From: an uncultured Veillonella sp. | GTDB taxonomy: Bacteria; Bacillota; Negativicutes; Veillonellales; Veillonellaceae | Direction of reading: 5' to 3' | Assembly (NCBI GenBank): GCA_900544365.1 | Contig: UQVF01000022.1 | Span: forward strand, 1-25,514 | DNA: 25,514 bases | Part shown: positions 7,066-13,465 of the stretch, piece after piece | How positions within the stretch are numbered: the stretch's first letter is position 1 | Layout of the letters: every line of letters begins with the position of its first letter | Notes under the pieces: generated by a model | What the model saw: the letters and a program-made list of their open reading frames with translations, nothing else | Database searches by the model: none | What the model was told of the DNA's origin: nothing | Made by a program: the position numbers and the translations under genes

Positions 7066-8583
7066 TTACCATTTATGTTCGTAGAACACTTGTGTCCACA
7101 TAGAAACTTCTGACAATGTTGGATGTGGAGCCATAGCCTCCCCAATGGATATAACAGATTGTGGATCCAAATACCGTGTCAAACCTTGTGCACGTAGTTC
7201 TTTTGTTGTGCTAGAACCAATTTCTTCATGAACCGGCACTAATTTCACTTCACCACTATTCATTAAATGTACATATGGTTGGAACAAGATAGATGCTTGT
7301 GGTCCCACAATATGAGCCCCTAATAGACGATTCGTGGATTTATCGACTACCACTTTGATAAATCCATCATGTACATCACCTTTATCAATACCAAGCGCCA
7401 TGCCTTTGGCCGAATTGGAATAATGGTTGATACCAACTCCTACATCATAACCCGCTTCTTTTGCTTCCGCTTCTGTCATGCCAATACGACCGACTTCTGG
7501 ATAGGTAAAAGTTACCATCGGAATCAAATCATAGCGTGCCCAACGATAGTCTGTTGGAGATGTAGCACGATACAAGTTATGAGAGATAATATCTCCTTCA
7601 TAGTTGGCACGATGACGGAAGGCTGCATTACCATTCACATCACCTAAGGCATACACACCTTCTACCGATGTTTCTAAAAATTCATTGGTTTTGATCCAAC
7701 CACCTGGCAATTGTTCTATATGCGTATTTTCTAGGTGTAAATCTTCTACAGACGGAGCAATACCAGTAGCCACCAAAATTTCATCTACACGGATTTCAGA
7801 TACTTCCCCAGTAGTACGATGTTTCACAGTGATCACTTTATCACCATTGTCTACTCGTACATTGTCACATACAGTATCTGTTAATACGTTTACGCCGATG
7901 GCTTTCATTTCTTCTAAAATATGAGCAGAAATCGCTTCATCTTCTTTTGGCAATAAACGCACATTACGTTGGATTAATGTCACTTCTGTACCTGCTGCGG
8001 CAAAAACACCAGCAAATTCTGTACCGATAGGACCACCACCAAATACAGCTAAGCGTTTGTACGGAGTTTTTGGATATTCACTGCCAAATAGTTTTTCGCT
8101 AGTAATGTATCCTGCTTCTTCTAATCCATCCACATGATTCACTTTTGAATGACCGCCTGTACCAATGATGATCGTAGGTGCAGTAATTTCCTCTGTTTTT
8201 GTACCCTCTTGTAATGTTACATATAACACTTTGTCACTTACAAAAGTAGCTGCTCCATGGTATACATCAGCATTATCAAAGCTTTCATAAAACTCTTTGA
8301 CGCCTTTGCTTTTATTGATGGCTTTCCATACACGTTCACTCACTACATTCCAGTTAAGAGTCGGTGTAGCAGTTTCTACACCAATTTTTTTCCAACCATG
8401 GCTTTCATGTACTACATCGGCTGCCGTAACCATTACTTTTGTAGGGATACAACCACGTGTCAAACAAGTGCCTCCAAAGCCTGTTTTTTCAATCACAGCT
8501 ACACGTTTACCTGCATTTAGCGCTGCATCAGCGACTAAACTAGCACCACCAGTACCAATTACGATTACATCATATTGTTTCAT
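7066..8583 (-). CDS. FAD pyridine nucleotide-disulfide oxidoreductase
   Basis: This 505-residue cytoplasmic class I flavoprotein disulfide reductase uses NAD(P)H, FAD and a redox-active cysteine pair to reduce a disulfide substrate. The FAD dinucleotide fold opens the protein (DVIVIGTGGAS, 5-15). The active-site disulfide is C40-x4-C45 in GGTCLTRGCIPTK. A second dinucleotide fold (AVFGGGPIGTEFAG), an ALGDVNG FAD motif and the catalytic His487/Glu492 pair in HPTLSE near the C terminus complete the family pattern. It resembles dihydrolipoamide dehydrogenase, mycothione reductase and mercuric reductase, but no lipoyl-complex genes are nearby and there is no mercury motif at the C terminus, so the substrate is unknown. 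An AAAGGA site precedes the ATG. It lies 89 nt behind the M20 hydrolase with no terminator between them, so partial cotranscription is possible. Confidence 0.82.
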   Translation of the reverse strand: MKQYDVIVIGTGGASLVADAALNAGKRVAVIEKTGFGGTCLTRGCIPTKVMVTAADVVHESHGWKKIGVETATPTLNWNVVSERVWKAINKSKGVKEFYESFDNADVYHGAATFVSDKVLYVTLQEGTKTEEITAPTIIIGTGGHSKVNHVDGLEEAGYITSEKLFGSEYPKTPYKRLAVFGGGPIGTEFAGVFAAAGTEVTLIQRNVRLLPKEDEAISAHILEEMKAIGVNVLTDTVCDNVRVDNGDKVITVKHRTTGEVSEIRVDEILVATGIAPSVEDLHLENTHIEQLPGGWIKTNEFLETSVEGVYALGDVNGNAAFRHRANYEGDIISHNLYRATSPTDYRWARYDLIPMVTFTYPEVGRIGMTEAEAKEAGYDVGVGINHYSNSAKGMALGIDKGDVHDGFIKVVVDKSTNRLLGAHIVGPQASILFQPYVHLMNSGEVKLVPVHEEIGSSTTKELRAQGLTRYLDPQSVISIGEAMAPHPTLSEVSMWTQVFYEHKW

Positions 8584-8672
8584 TTACATCATCCTTTCTA
8601 AACTAATGGATAATCTTTATTCTTAATATATAGTATATCATACATCGACTATTTTAGATATGAGAATTTTTA

Positions 8673-9992
8673 CTATTTTCCACTAGCGATAGAATCTAAT
8701 AATTCAATATACGTTTCCTTTGTTAAAGGAGCTTCAAAGTTTTCTAGAATCTCTTCAGCTACCTGTGCCTCATCATATAATAAATCAACAATGGTCATAG
8801 CTAAAGCTTGGGCCGTTTTAATATAGGCTACATCTGGTACAGTAATATTATATTCCGCACTATGGAGCACCCCTTCAATACATCCTACCCAAGGATGGAT
8901 GACTGGCATTAAATGGGACACATCCCCCATATCTGTGCTCGCTGTCATATGCACTCGCTGACGTACATTCTCTGTGCCGAATAGTGGTTCAGAATTAGAA
9001 CGTAAGAGCTGGTTCATATCAGGATTATCCTGCATCGGTAAATAGCCCGGTAGATCATGAATGACACATGTAGCACCCACTCCATCTCCACCAGCTTTTA
9101 ACGCACGATTCACTCGTTGATTTCCGTCCACAATAGCTTGTATATTAGAGGCACGCACATAGCTTTCTACTTGCACATAATCAGGTACACAGTTTACCAA
9201 TGTCCCCCCTTGATTAATAATAGGATGGAATCGGAAGTAATCGCTTTCTTTGAACGTCTCCCGAATGGCATGCACCCCCATTACCCCCATCAAGGCTGCA
9301 TTTAATGCGTTAATCCCTTCATGAGGGGATGCCGCTGCGTGAGCAATTTTCCCATGGTATTCAATCAGTTTTGCCACAAATCCATTGGAGGTACTACCTA
9401 AATTCATTTCTCCAGTCGGTGTATCTGCTGTCTCTACATGCATTTGCATCGCCATATGAATATCATCAAATGCACCTTCATATATAAGCTGTTGTTTACC
9501 ACCTAAGTATTTAATCGTTCCTTTTTCACGCAATGTATTGCGATAATCCACTTCGATCATCTCTTCTGCGGGGACCGCAAATAAAACTACATCCCCACCG
9601 AGAGCTTCCATAACACCTTCTGCTTGTAAACCCATTGCTACTGCAAATAAATTGGCAATTTGCACATTATGACCACAACAATGCGCCGCTCCTGTCATAG
9701 GATCTGCCTTTGGATGACGATGACATACGATTGCATCTAGTTCACCAATCATAGCTACCGTCTTCTTAGATTTGCCGCCTTGCAAACGTCCTTTCACACC
9801 TGTAATCGCATGTCCAGTTGTAAAAGGTATCCCTAATTCCGTAAACATATCTTGTACTTTTTTAGATGTTTTATATTCTTTATATCCCAATTCTGGTTCA
9901 TCCATGATGGCGCCCGCTAATGCACGCAATCGTTCTTGCCCTGCTACAATGGCATCACACACACGTTGTTTCACTTCTTCTTTCGTTAACAT
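8673..9992 (-). CDS. M20-family amidohydrolase, AbgB-like
   Basis: This 439-residue metal-dependent amidohydrolase belongs to peptidase family M20. The di-metal ligands are visible: C106 and H108 in AAHCCGHN, the catalytic/ligand Glu143-Glu144 in VPAEE, H185 in MQMHV, and H377 in the GVLHSAEYN segment. The CGHN form and the length fit the p-aminobenzoyl-glutamate hydrolase (AbgB)-like branch better than the hippurate/IAA-amino-acid branch (CGHDxH). Members cleave N-acyl amino acids or folate breakdown products. AAGGAGAT lies just upstream of the ATG. The upstream neighbours on the same strand are a two-gene membrane operon, where AbgT would be expected if this were a standard abg locus. A terminator at 10083-10112 lies between them, so the hydrolase probably has its own promoter. 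The substrate is unknown. Confidence 0.82.
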   Translation of the reverse strand: MLTKEEVKQRVCDAIVAGQERLRALAGAIMDEPELGYKEYKTSKKVQDMFTELGIPFTTGHAITGVKGRLQGGKSKKTVAMIGELDAIVCHRHPKADPMTGAAHCCGHNVQIANLFAVAMGLQAEGVMEALGGDVVLFAVPAEEMIEVDYRNTLREKGTIKYLGGKQQLIYEGAFDDIHMAMQMHVETADTPTGEMNLGSTSNGFVAKLIEYHGKIAHAAASPHEGINALNAALMGVMGVHAIRETFKESDYFRFHPIINQGGTLVNCVPDYVQVESYVRASNIQAIVDGNQRVNRALKAGGDGVGATCVIHDLPGYLPMQDNPDMNQLLRSNSEPLFGTENVRQRVHMTASTDMGDVSHLMPVIHPWVGCIEGVLHSAEYNITVPDVAYIKTAQALAMTIVDLLYDEAQVAEEILENFEAPLTKETYIELLDSIASGK

Positions 9993-10082
9993 AATCTATC
10001 TCCTTATATACTCTATGAAAATACCCTTGTTTAAAGGCATCTATATACATCGCTTATGGTCTATTGTACCATGAAATCAAAA

Positions 10083-10112
10083 AGAGAGTTGATAGGAAAT
10101 CATCAACTCTCT
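10083..10112 (-). terminator. Intrinsic terminator of the DUF3100 operon
   Basis: The perfect 11-bp stem AGAGAGTTGAT (10083-10093) with ATCAACTCTCT (10102-10112) is followed on the minus strand by TTTTTGAT. It separates the membrane operon from the M20 gene. Confidence 0.82.
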
Positions 10113-10153
10113 CTTATTAAGTGAATCTATAATCTATATGTGTTTATTCAATA

Positions 10154-10615
10154 TTAAATAACACCTTGCATATGCAATACAAAATGAGCCACTGCAGCAG
10201 CGCAAATAAAAGTCCCCGCTGTTACCGCTAGTGCGACTGGAATAATTCTCCAAGATAAACGACGGAACGCTCCCAAATCTTTTCCCAAAGAAAGGCCTGC
10301 ATATGCTAACACTGGTGTCGTAGTAGCCAAGAATGTAACTTCTTTTGTCTGCGCAATAATCCATGCTTGTCCTGGCATTACCGGCAAAGAGGCAATAACC
10401 CCTACTAAAGATACCCAGAAGACCATAGGGAATCGATTGGCTAACGGCAAATACGAAATAATAGCACCAATAATAGCTAAGCCTGCAATGACAAAGACGC
10501 CTACAAGACTTGGCCCCAATAGATGCTTGCCATCAATGATATTACCTACAGCAGTCATAATAGCTGCAATGCATATGACAACGACAAATTGTGTAATTTT
10601 TTCACTTATAGTCAT
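10154..10615 (-). CDS. Small polytopic membrane protein, partner of DUF3100 protein
   Basis: The protein has 153 residues from the ATG at 10615, which follows the upstream gene's stop codon by one base. The GAGGAGG that serves as its ribosome site lies in the last codons of that gene, so translation is coupled. I therefore reject the longer in-frame start at 10648, which overlaps the neighbour. There are about five hydrophobic segments (roughly 8-24, 35-56, 64-83, 92-110, 120-145). The segment PVLAYAGLSLGKDLGAFRR followed by a last membrane helix recalls the C-terminal parts of LysO/DUF340-type or LrgB-like exporters, but this is a resemblance, not an assignment. Its constant companion here is the DUF3100 protein, and together they have about 417 residues, the size of one ordinary secondary transporter. 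Confidence 0.75.
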   Translation of the reverse strand: MTISEKITQFVVVICIAAIMTAVGNIIDGKHLLGPSLVGVFVIAGLAIIGAIISYLPLANRFPMVFWVSLVGVIASLPVMPGQAWIIAQTKEVTFLATTTPVLAYAGLSLGKDLGAFRRLSWRIIPVALAVTAGTFICAAAVAHFVLHMQGVI

Positions 10616-10616
10616 C

Positions 10617-11411
10617 TTATTTTCCCTCCTCAGCCAAATCTTGTTCACGTGTACGACCTGTAAAGAAGTTATATGTTTTTTCCATCACTGGCAAGGATAC
10701 GAAAATGCCAAAGTACACTCCTAGTACGGTAGTTAGCAAATTAGCAGCTCCTGCTAAGGCAGCAATTTGAGCTTCATATTCTGGATATACCGCAATGATA
10801 GGCGCTGTAGAGGCAGCCATCATACTCGCACTACCTACACCAGCTCCCATAGCCAATGCCAATGGATGGAACCACCCCATTTGTGCAAAGAATCCTGCTA
10901 GCACTGATGCCCACATAGCCCCAATCAATACGCCACAGATATACATCCCCATAACGCCACGACCCTCAGGAGAACTAAAACCAAATTTATCGATGATAAT
11001 CGCCACATTTGGCTCACGGTCTACAGAGTAACAAGCCCCCACTGCTTCGCGGCGCATTCCTACTAACAATGCCACTGGTAAGCCGAATAGAATAGTACCA
11101 AAGAAATGACCTAGCTCTTGCAACATAAGAGCCAATCCAGCCGTAGACAAAATTTCTAAATTAGGACCAATCCCTAACCCTACTTTCACCATTAAGAGCA
11201 TCACTGCAATCCCAAGATAATCTGCCGATTTTTCCATGGTTTCCACTGTTAAAATCTTGAATGACGGAATAGATACAAAAAGACCCATGATTAACGCATA
11301 AAGAAGCGGTAAGAATACGACTGCCCCAAAGCGTTGAATTCCAATCATTTCTGCAATGATAGTAATCACAAGAGCCAATGCATGTAATTTCCAATTTTGT
11401 AATACTTGCAT
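10617..11411 (-). CDS. DUF3100-family membrane protein
   Basis: This 264-residue protein has about eight hydrophobic segments. It matches my recollection of the DUF3100 family, whose function is unknown. Conserved-looking inner segments include GLGIGPNLE, AVGACYSVDREPNVAIIIDKFG and AMGAGVGSASMMAASTAPI. Small-residue-rich re-entrant stretches of the last type are common in transporters. The start at 11411 has AGGAGG 6 nt upstream and a strong promoter further up. It is the first gene of a two-gene operon whose second gene starts one base after its stop codon. The nearby AbgB-like hydrolase suggests transport of an N-acylated amino acid or peptide-like substrate, which is inference from neighbourhood only. 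Confidence 0.75.
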   Translation of the reverse strand: MQVLQNWKLHALALVITIIAEMIGIQRFGAVVFLPLLYALIMGLFVSIPSFKILTVETMEKSADYLGIAVMLLMVKVGLGIGPNLEILSTAGLALMLQELGHFFGTILFGLPVALLVGMRREAVGACYSVDREPNVAIIIDKFGFSSPEGRGVMGMYICGVLIGAMWASVLAGFFAQMGWFHPLALAMGAGVGSASMMAASTAPIIAVYPEYEAQIAALAGAANLLTTVLGVYFGIFVSLPVMEKTYNFFTGRTREQDLAEEGK

Positions 11412-11448
11412 ACAATACCTCCTATACTAAAAATAAAACTATTTCTTT

Positions 11449-11478
11449 ATTATAGTAAAGTTTATCCTAAGTGGTCAA
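11449..11478 (-). promoter_or_regulatory. Sigma-A promoter of the DUF3100 operon
   Basis: On the minus strand, TTGACC (11473-11478), an 18-nt spacer and a perfect TATAAT (11449-11454) lie about 40 nt before the start codon. Confidence 0.7.
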
Positions 11479-11521
11479 TGCAGTATTGCTCTTGAATTGA
11501 CAATGTGTTTACAAACGTAAA

Positions 11522-11555
11522 ATAAGAGGCAGATAGATAGCTATCCACCTCTTAT
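11522..11555 (-). terminator. Terminator of the DUF3793-flavodoxin operon
   Basis: ATAAGAGG (11522-11529) pairs with CCTCTTAT (11548-11555), and the inside is extended by GATAG/CTATC. TTTTACG follows on the minus strand. The T-run is short, so it is weaker than its neighbours. Confidence 0.65.
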
Positions 11556-11600
11556 AATTAAGAGCTAGTATATTGATTTGTCATAAGTCTTATAATTATC

Positions 11601-12017
11601 TTATGCGTTTACTAAAGCTTTTCCTAATGCTTCACATTGTTCTTTACCAGAATCATCAGGTTCACCCATCACTGGCAATTTGTCAACTACAACGCCATTA
11701 GCGCCTTCTACGCGACCAGCCCAGTCATCTAACCAAGAGCCACCCCAACCGTAGGAGCCGAACAATACTACCTTTTTACCTGCTAATTTAGGTTCTAATG
11801 CTTCATAGAATGGTGCAAATTCACCGTCTTCTAATTCTTCAGCACCCATATCAGCGCAACCTAATGCTAATTTTTCATAGTTAGCAGCTTCGTCTGCAGT
11901 GATTTCAGAAACGGATTTCACTACTACTTCTTGACCAGCATCAGCGATGCCTTTACCTACAGCTTCTGCCATTGCAGCAGTGTTACCTGTTCCAGACCAA
12001 TAAATTACAGCGATCAT
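11601..12017 (-). CDS. Short-chain flavodoxin
   Basis: This 138-residue FMN-binding electron carrier replaces ferredoxin when iron is scarce. The phosphate-binding loop SGTGNT (8-13) follows the first beta strand. The aromatic loop region GSYGWGGSWLDDW is of the type found in clostridial flavodoxins, and the length is that of the short-chain class. I chose the ATG at 12017 because AGGAGG lies 7 nt upstream; a longer frame from 12035 would start inside the preceding gene. The preceding gene's TAG stop overlaps this ribosome site, so translation is coupled. It is second in an operon with a DUF3793 gene, under a perfect promoter and Fur-like operator, consistent with induction by iron limitation. 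Possible partners in this window are FprA or unseen oxidoreductases. Confidence 0.9.
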   Translation of the reverse strand: MIAVIYWSGTGNTAAMAEAVGKGIADAGQEVVVKSVSEITADEAANYEKLALGCADMGAEELEDGEFAPFYEALEPKLAGKKVVLFGSYGWGGSWLDDWAGRVEGANGVVVDKLPVMGEPDDSGKEQCEALGKALVNA

Positions 12018-12028
12018 AATGTTACCTC

Positions 12029-12595
12029 CTAGCATGCCGTTACGGCAACCAAAGACTCTAAAGATTTTCCTTTATTCAACTGTGCGTGACAGTAATCACG
12101 GCACATTCGAAAACAATGAAATGCGTGCATAGCTGACGCTTGATTCCCATATACTTTCCAGTCGCCACAGACTTTATAGCCTGCTCCCCGGAATTGAATA
12201 AACGCCTTTACATCTTCTAATGGATATCCTAAAAACACACCGATCTCATGAGGAAACACATCGCTCATTTCAATACGTTCACGCAAATGTAATAACCAAT
12301 CTGCCAATGTTCCATAGGATTCATATCCATAATATTGTAAAAATGCTAGCACCTCAGGTTGTCGCAAATAGTCCTCAAGCATACGTTCTCGAAATACGAG
12401 TAATAATTTTCGTTTTTCACAATGGCACAGTTCATAAAAAAACAGCCCTTTTTGATTGAATTTATCATTATACTCATTTGTTTTCTCTACCATTTTAGCC
12501 CCTAAATGCTGAGGTAAAGCAACAAGATTCGCTACTTTAATACCTCGAATCGCGGGCGCACAATGGTAACCGATAATCTGCTCGATGGATTCCAT
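12029..12595 (-). CDS. DUF3793-family protein
   Basis: This 188-residue soluble protein matches the DUF3793 pattern as I know it: HCAP near the N terminus (11-14), GVFLGYPLEDVKAFI (119-133) and CGDWKVYG (143-150). Function is unknown, and the family is often next to flavodoxin genes, as here. It is rich in Cys and His: C57 and C59 in CHC, C143, and a C-terminal helix-like stretch with C161, C165 and C169 spaced every four residues, which could hold a metal or redox group. I chose the ATG at 12595 because family members begin shortly before the CAP motif; its ribosome site (AGGCAGG) is only fair, and a GTG at 12634 is an alternative. It is the first gene of the operon, and its stop codon overlaps the flavodoxin ribosome site. 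Confidence 0.78.
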   Translation of the reverse strand: MESIEQIIGYHCAPAIRGIKVANLVALPQHLGAKMVEKTNEYNDKFNQKGLFFYELCHCEKRKLLLVFRERMLEDYLRQPEVLAFLQYYGYESYGTLADWLLHLRERIEMSDVFPHEIGVFLGYPLEDVKAFIQFRGAGYKVCGDWKVYGNQASAMHAFHCFRMCRDYCHAQLNKGKSLESLVAVTAC

Positions 12596-12634
12596 TTGTC
12601 GTACCTGCCTTTTTACGTATTTTGGGGAGAACAC

Positions 12635-12685
12635 TTGCTCTCACAGCAAATAGATAATCCGGATATATATCATCTCGAAAGATGA
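12635..12685 (-). other. Structured 5' leader of the DUF3793-flavodoxin operon
   Basis: The roughly 110-nt leader between the promoter and ATG 12595 can form two small hairpins. One has a 6-bp stem TCATCT/AGATGA capped by a UUCG tetraloop (12670-12685). The other has a 5-bp stem TTGCT/AGCAA (12635-12649). No known riboswitch pattern is recognised. Confidence 0.35.
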
Positions 12686-12690
12686 AACAA

Positions 12691-12709
12691 AATAATGAAA
12701 ATTATTTCT
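12691..12709. promoter_or_regulatory. Fur-box-like operator at the DUF3793-flavodoxin promoter
   Basis: AATAATGAAAATTATTTCT (plus strand) matches the Fur consensus at 13 of 19 positions. It overlaps the perfect inverted repeat AAATAAT-GAAA-ATTATTT (12690-12707). It covers the predicted transcription start just downstream of the -10 box, as expected for iron-dependent repression. The AT-rich background makes this weaker than the site at 2354-2372. Confidence 0.5.
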
Positions 12710-12712
12710 ATT

Positions 12713-12741
12713 ATTATACAAATAATCCTAATTTCTGTCAA
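12713..12741 (-). promoter_or_regulatory. Perfect-consensus promoter of the DUF3793-flavodoxin operon
   Basis: On the minus strand, TTGACA (12736-12741), exactly 17 nt and TATAAT (12713-12718) are both perfect matches. Such a strong promoter normally needs a repressor, which fits the overlapping Fur-like palindrome. Confidence 0.85.
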
Positions 12742-12772
12742 TAAGTATGAGAATTTTTTTCATTTTTAAAAC

Positions 12773-12852
12773 AAAAAAGTTGCATTCTTTGAGGCACTTA
12801 GCATTAGTCAAAATATACTACAGCAGCGCTTCTCAAAGTTTGCAACTTTTTT
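12773..12852 (-). terminator. Long two-step hairpin terminator
   Basis: The outer stem AAAAAAGTTGCA (12773-12784) pairs with 12841-12852. A symmetric TT/TT bulge leads to the inner stem CTTTGAG (12787-12793) with CTCAAAG (12832-12838), and the top is an unusually large 38-nt apical region. The T-tract TTTTTTG follows on the minus strand. The hairpin begins at the stop codon of the small secreted-protein gene. Confidence 0.8.
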
Positions 12853-13457
12853 TACAGCAAATAATTCAATTGTTTTCTTAAAGATTCATCTTTCACATGC
12901 GTCATTATATAGCGCACTTTTGGAGCACCTGTTCCATCAGCTAGCAATGCAATCTGCATATACATAGGATATTCCATTTGTTTATACCAAGTATTTACAA
13001 TCATTTCACCTATGTAAACCTGCTTTCTTACTTCCCGAAAAGGTACAACCACTTTAAACATATCTGAATAGTCTTTTACATAGGCATCATAGTCCTGAAT
13101 CATAGAAACTGTATACCTATAGCCTATAGGAGCATTGATAGGATTCCAACCATCTTTTTTAGGCCCAAATCCATAGAGTAACGTCCCTTCACCATAACGA
13201 GCATAATAATAATTATTACCGCTCTTATCCATCAACATATAGGATATGTTTGTATCAATACCAATTTGGCGTAATCCAGCCTCTAACGGCTGTGCTACAC
13301 CAGAAGAGACAATACTGAAACTTCCCCCTTCTTGGGTCAACATATGGGATGGCCATTTGATGCTTCCCACATCCGACGCTTCCACCACTGCTATAGAACT
13401 AATCAGCATTGATATAACAATCACAACCCAAGAAAGCCACTTTTTTCTTCTACTCAT
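12852..13457 (-). CDS. Small secreted protein behind glnS, unknown function
   Basis: The protein has 201 residues and I do not recognise the family. The N terminus is a Sec signal peptide: MSRRKKW, a hydrophobic run to about residue 26, and a likely cleavage near VVEAS-D. The mature part is rich in Tyr, Gly and Met and looks like alternating beta strands and turns (for example NNYYYARYGEGTLLYGFGPKKDG). It ends with VRYIMTHVKDESLRKQLNYLL. There is no cysteine, lipobox or membrane anchor. The start codon lies only 8 nt after the glnS stop, with an AGGGA site formed across that stop, so it is probably cotranscribed with and coupled to glnS. Nothing links it to translation, so the pairing may be accidental. 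It is not obviously related to the secreted protein at 1586-2173. Confidence 0.72.
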   Translation of the reverse strand: MSRRKKWLSWVVIVISMLISSIAVVEASDVGSIKWPSHMLTQEGGSFSIVSSGVAQPLEAGLRQIGIDTNISYMLMDKSGNNYYYARYGEGTLLYGFGPKKDGWNPINAPIGYRYTVSMIQDYDAYVKDYSDMFKVVVPFREVRKQVYIGEMIVNTWYKQMEYPMYMQIALLADGTGAPKVRYIMTHVKDESLRKQLNYLL

Positions 13458-13465
13458 GGTATTCC

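Noticed and set aside
7066..8583. Dihydrolipoamide dehydrogenase (lpdA) or mercuric reductase (merA)
   Set aside because: There are no lipoyl-dependent complex genes nearby, no mercury-binding C-terminal cysteines and no mer genes. The active-site motif fits the wider family only.
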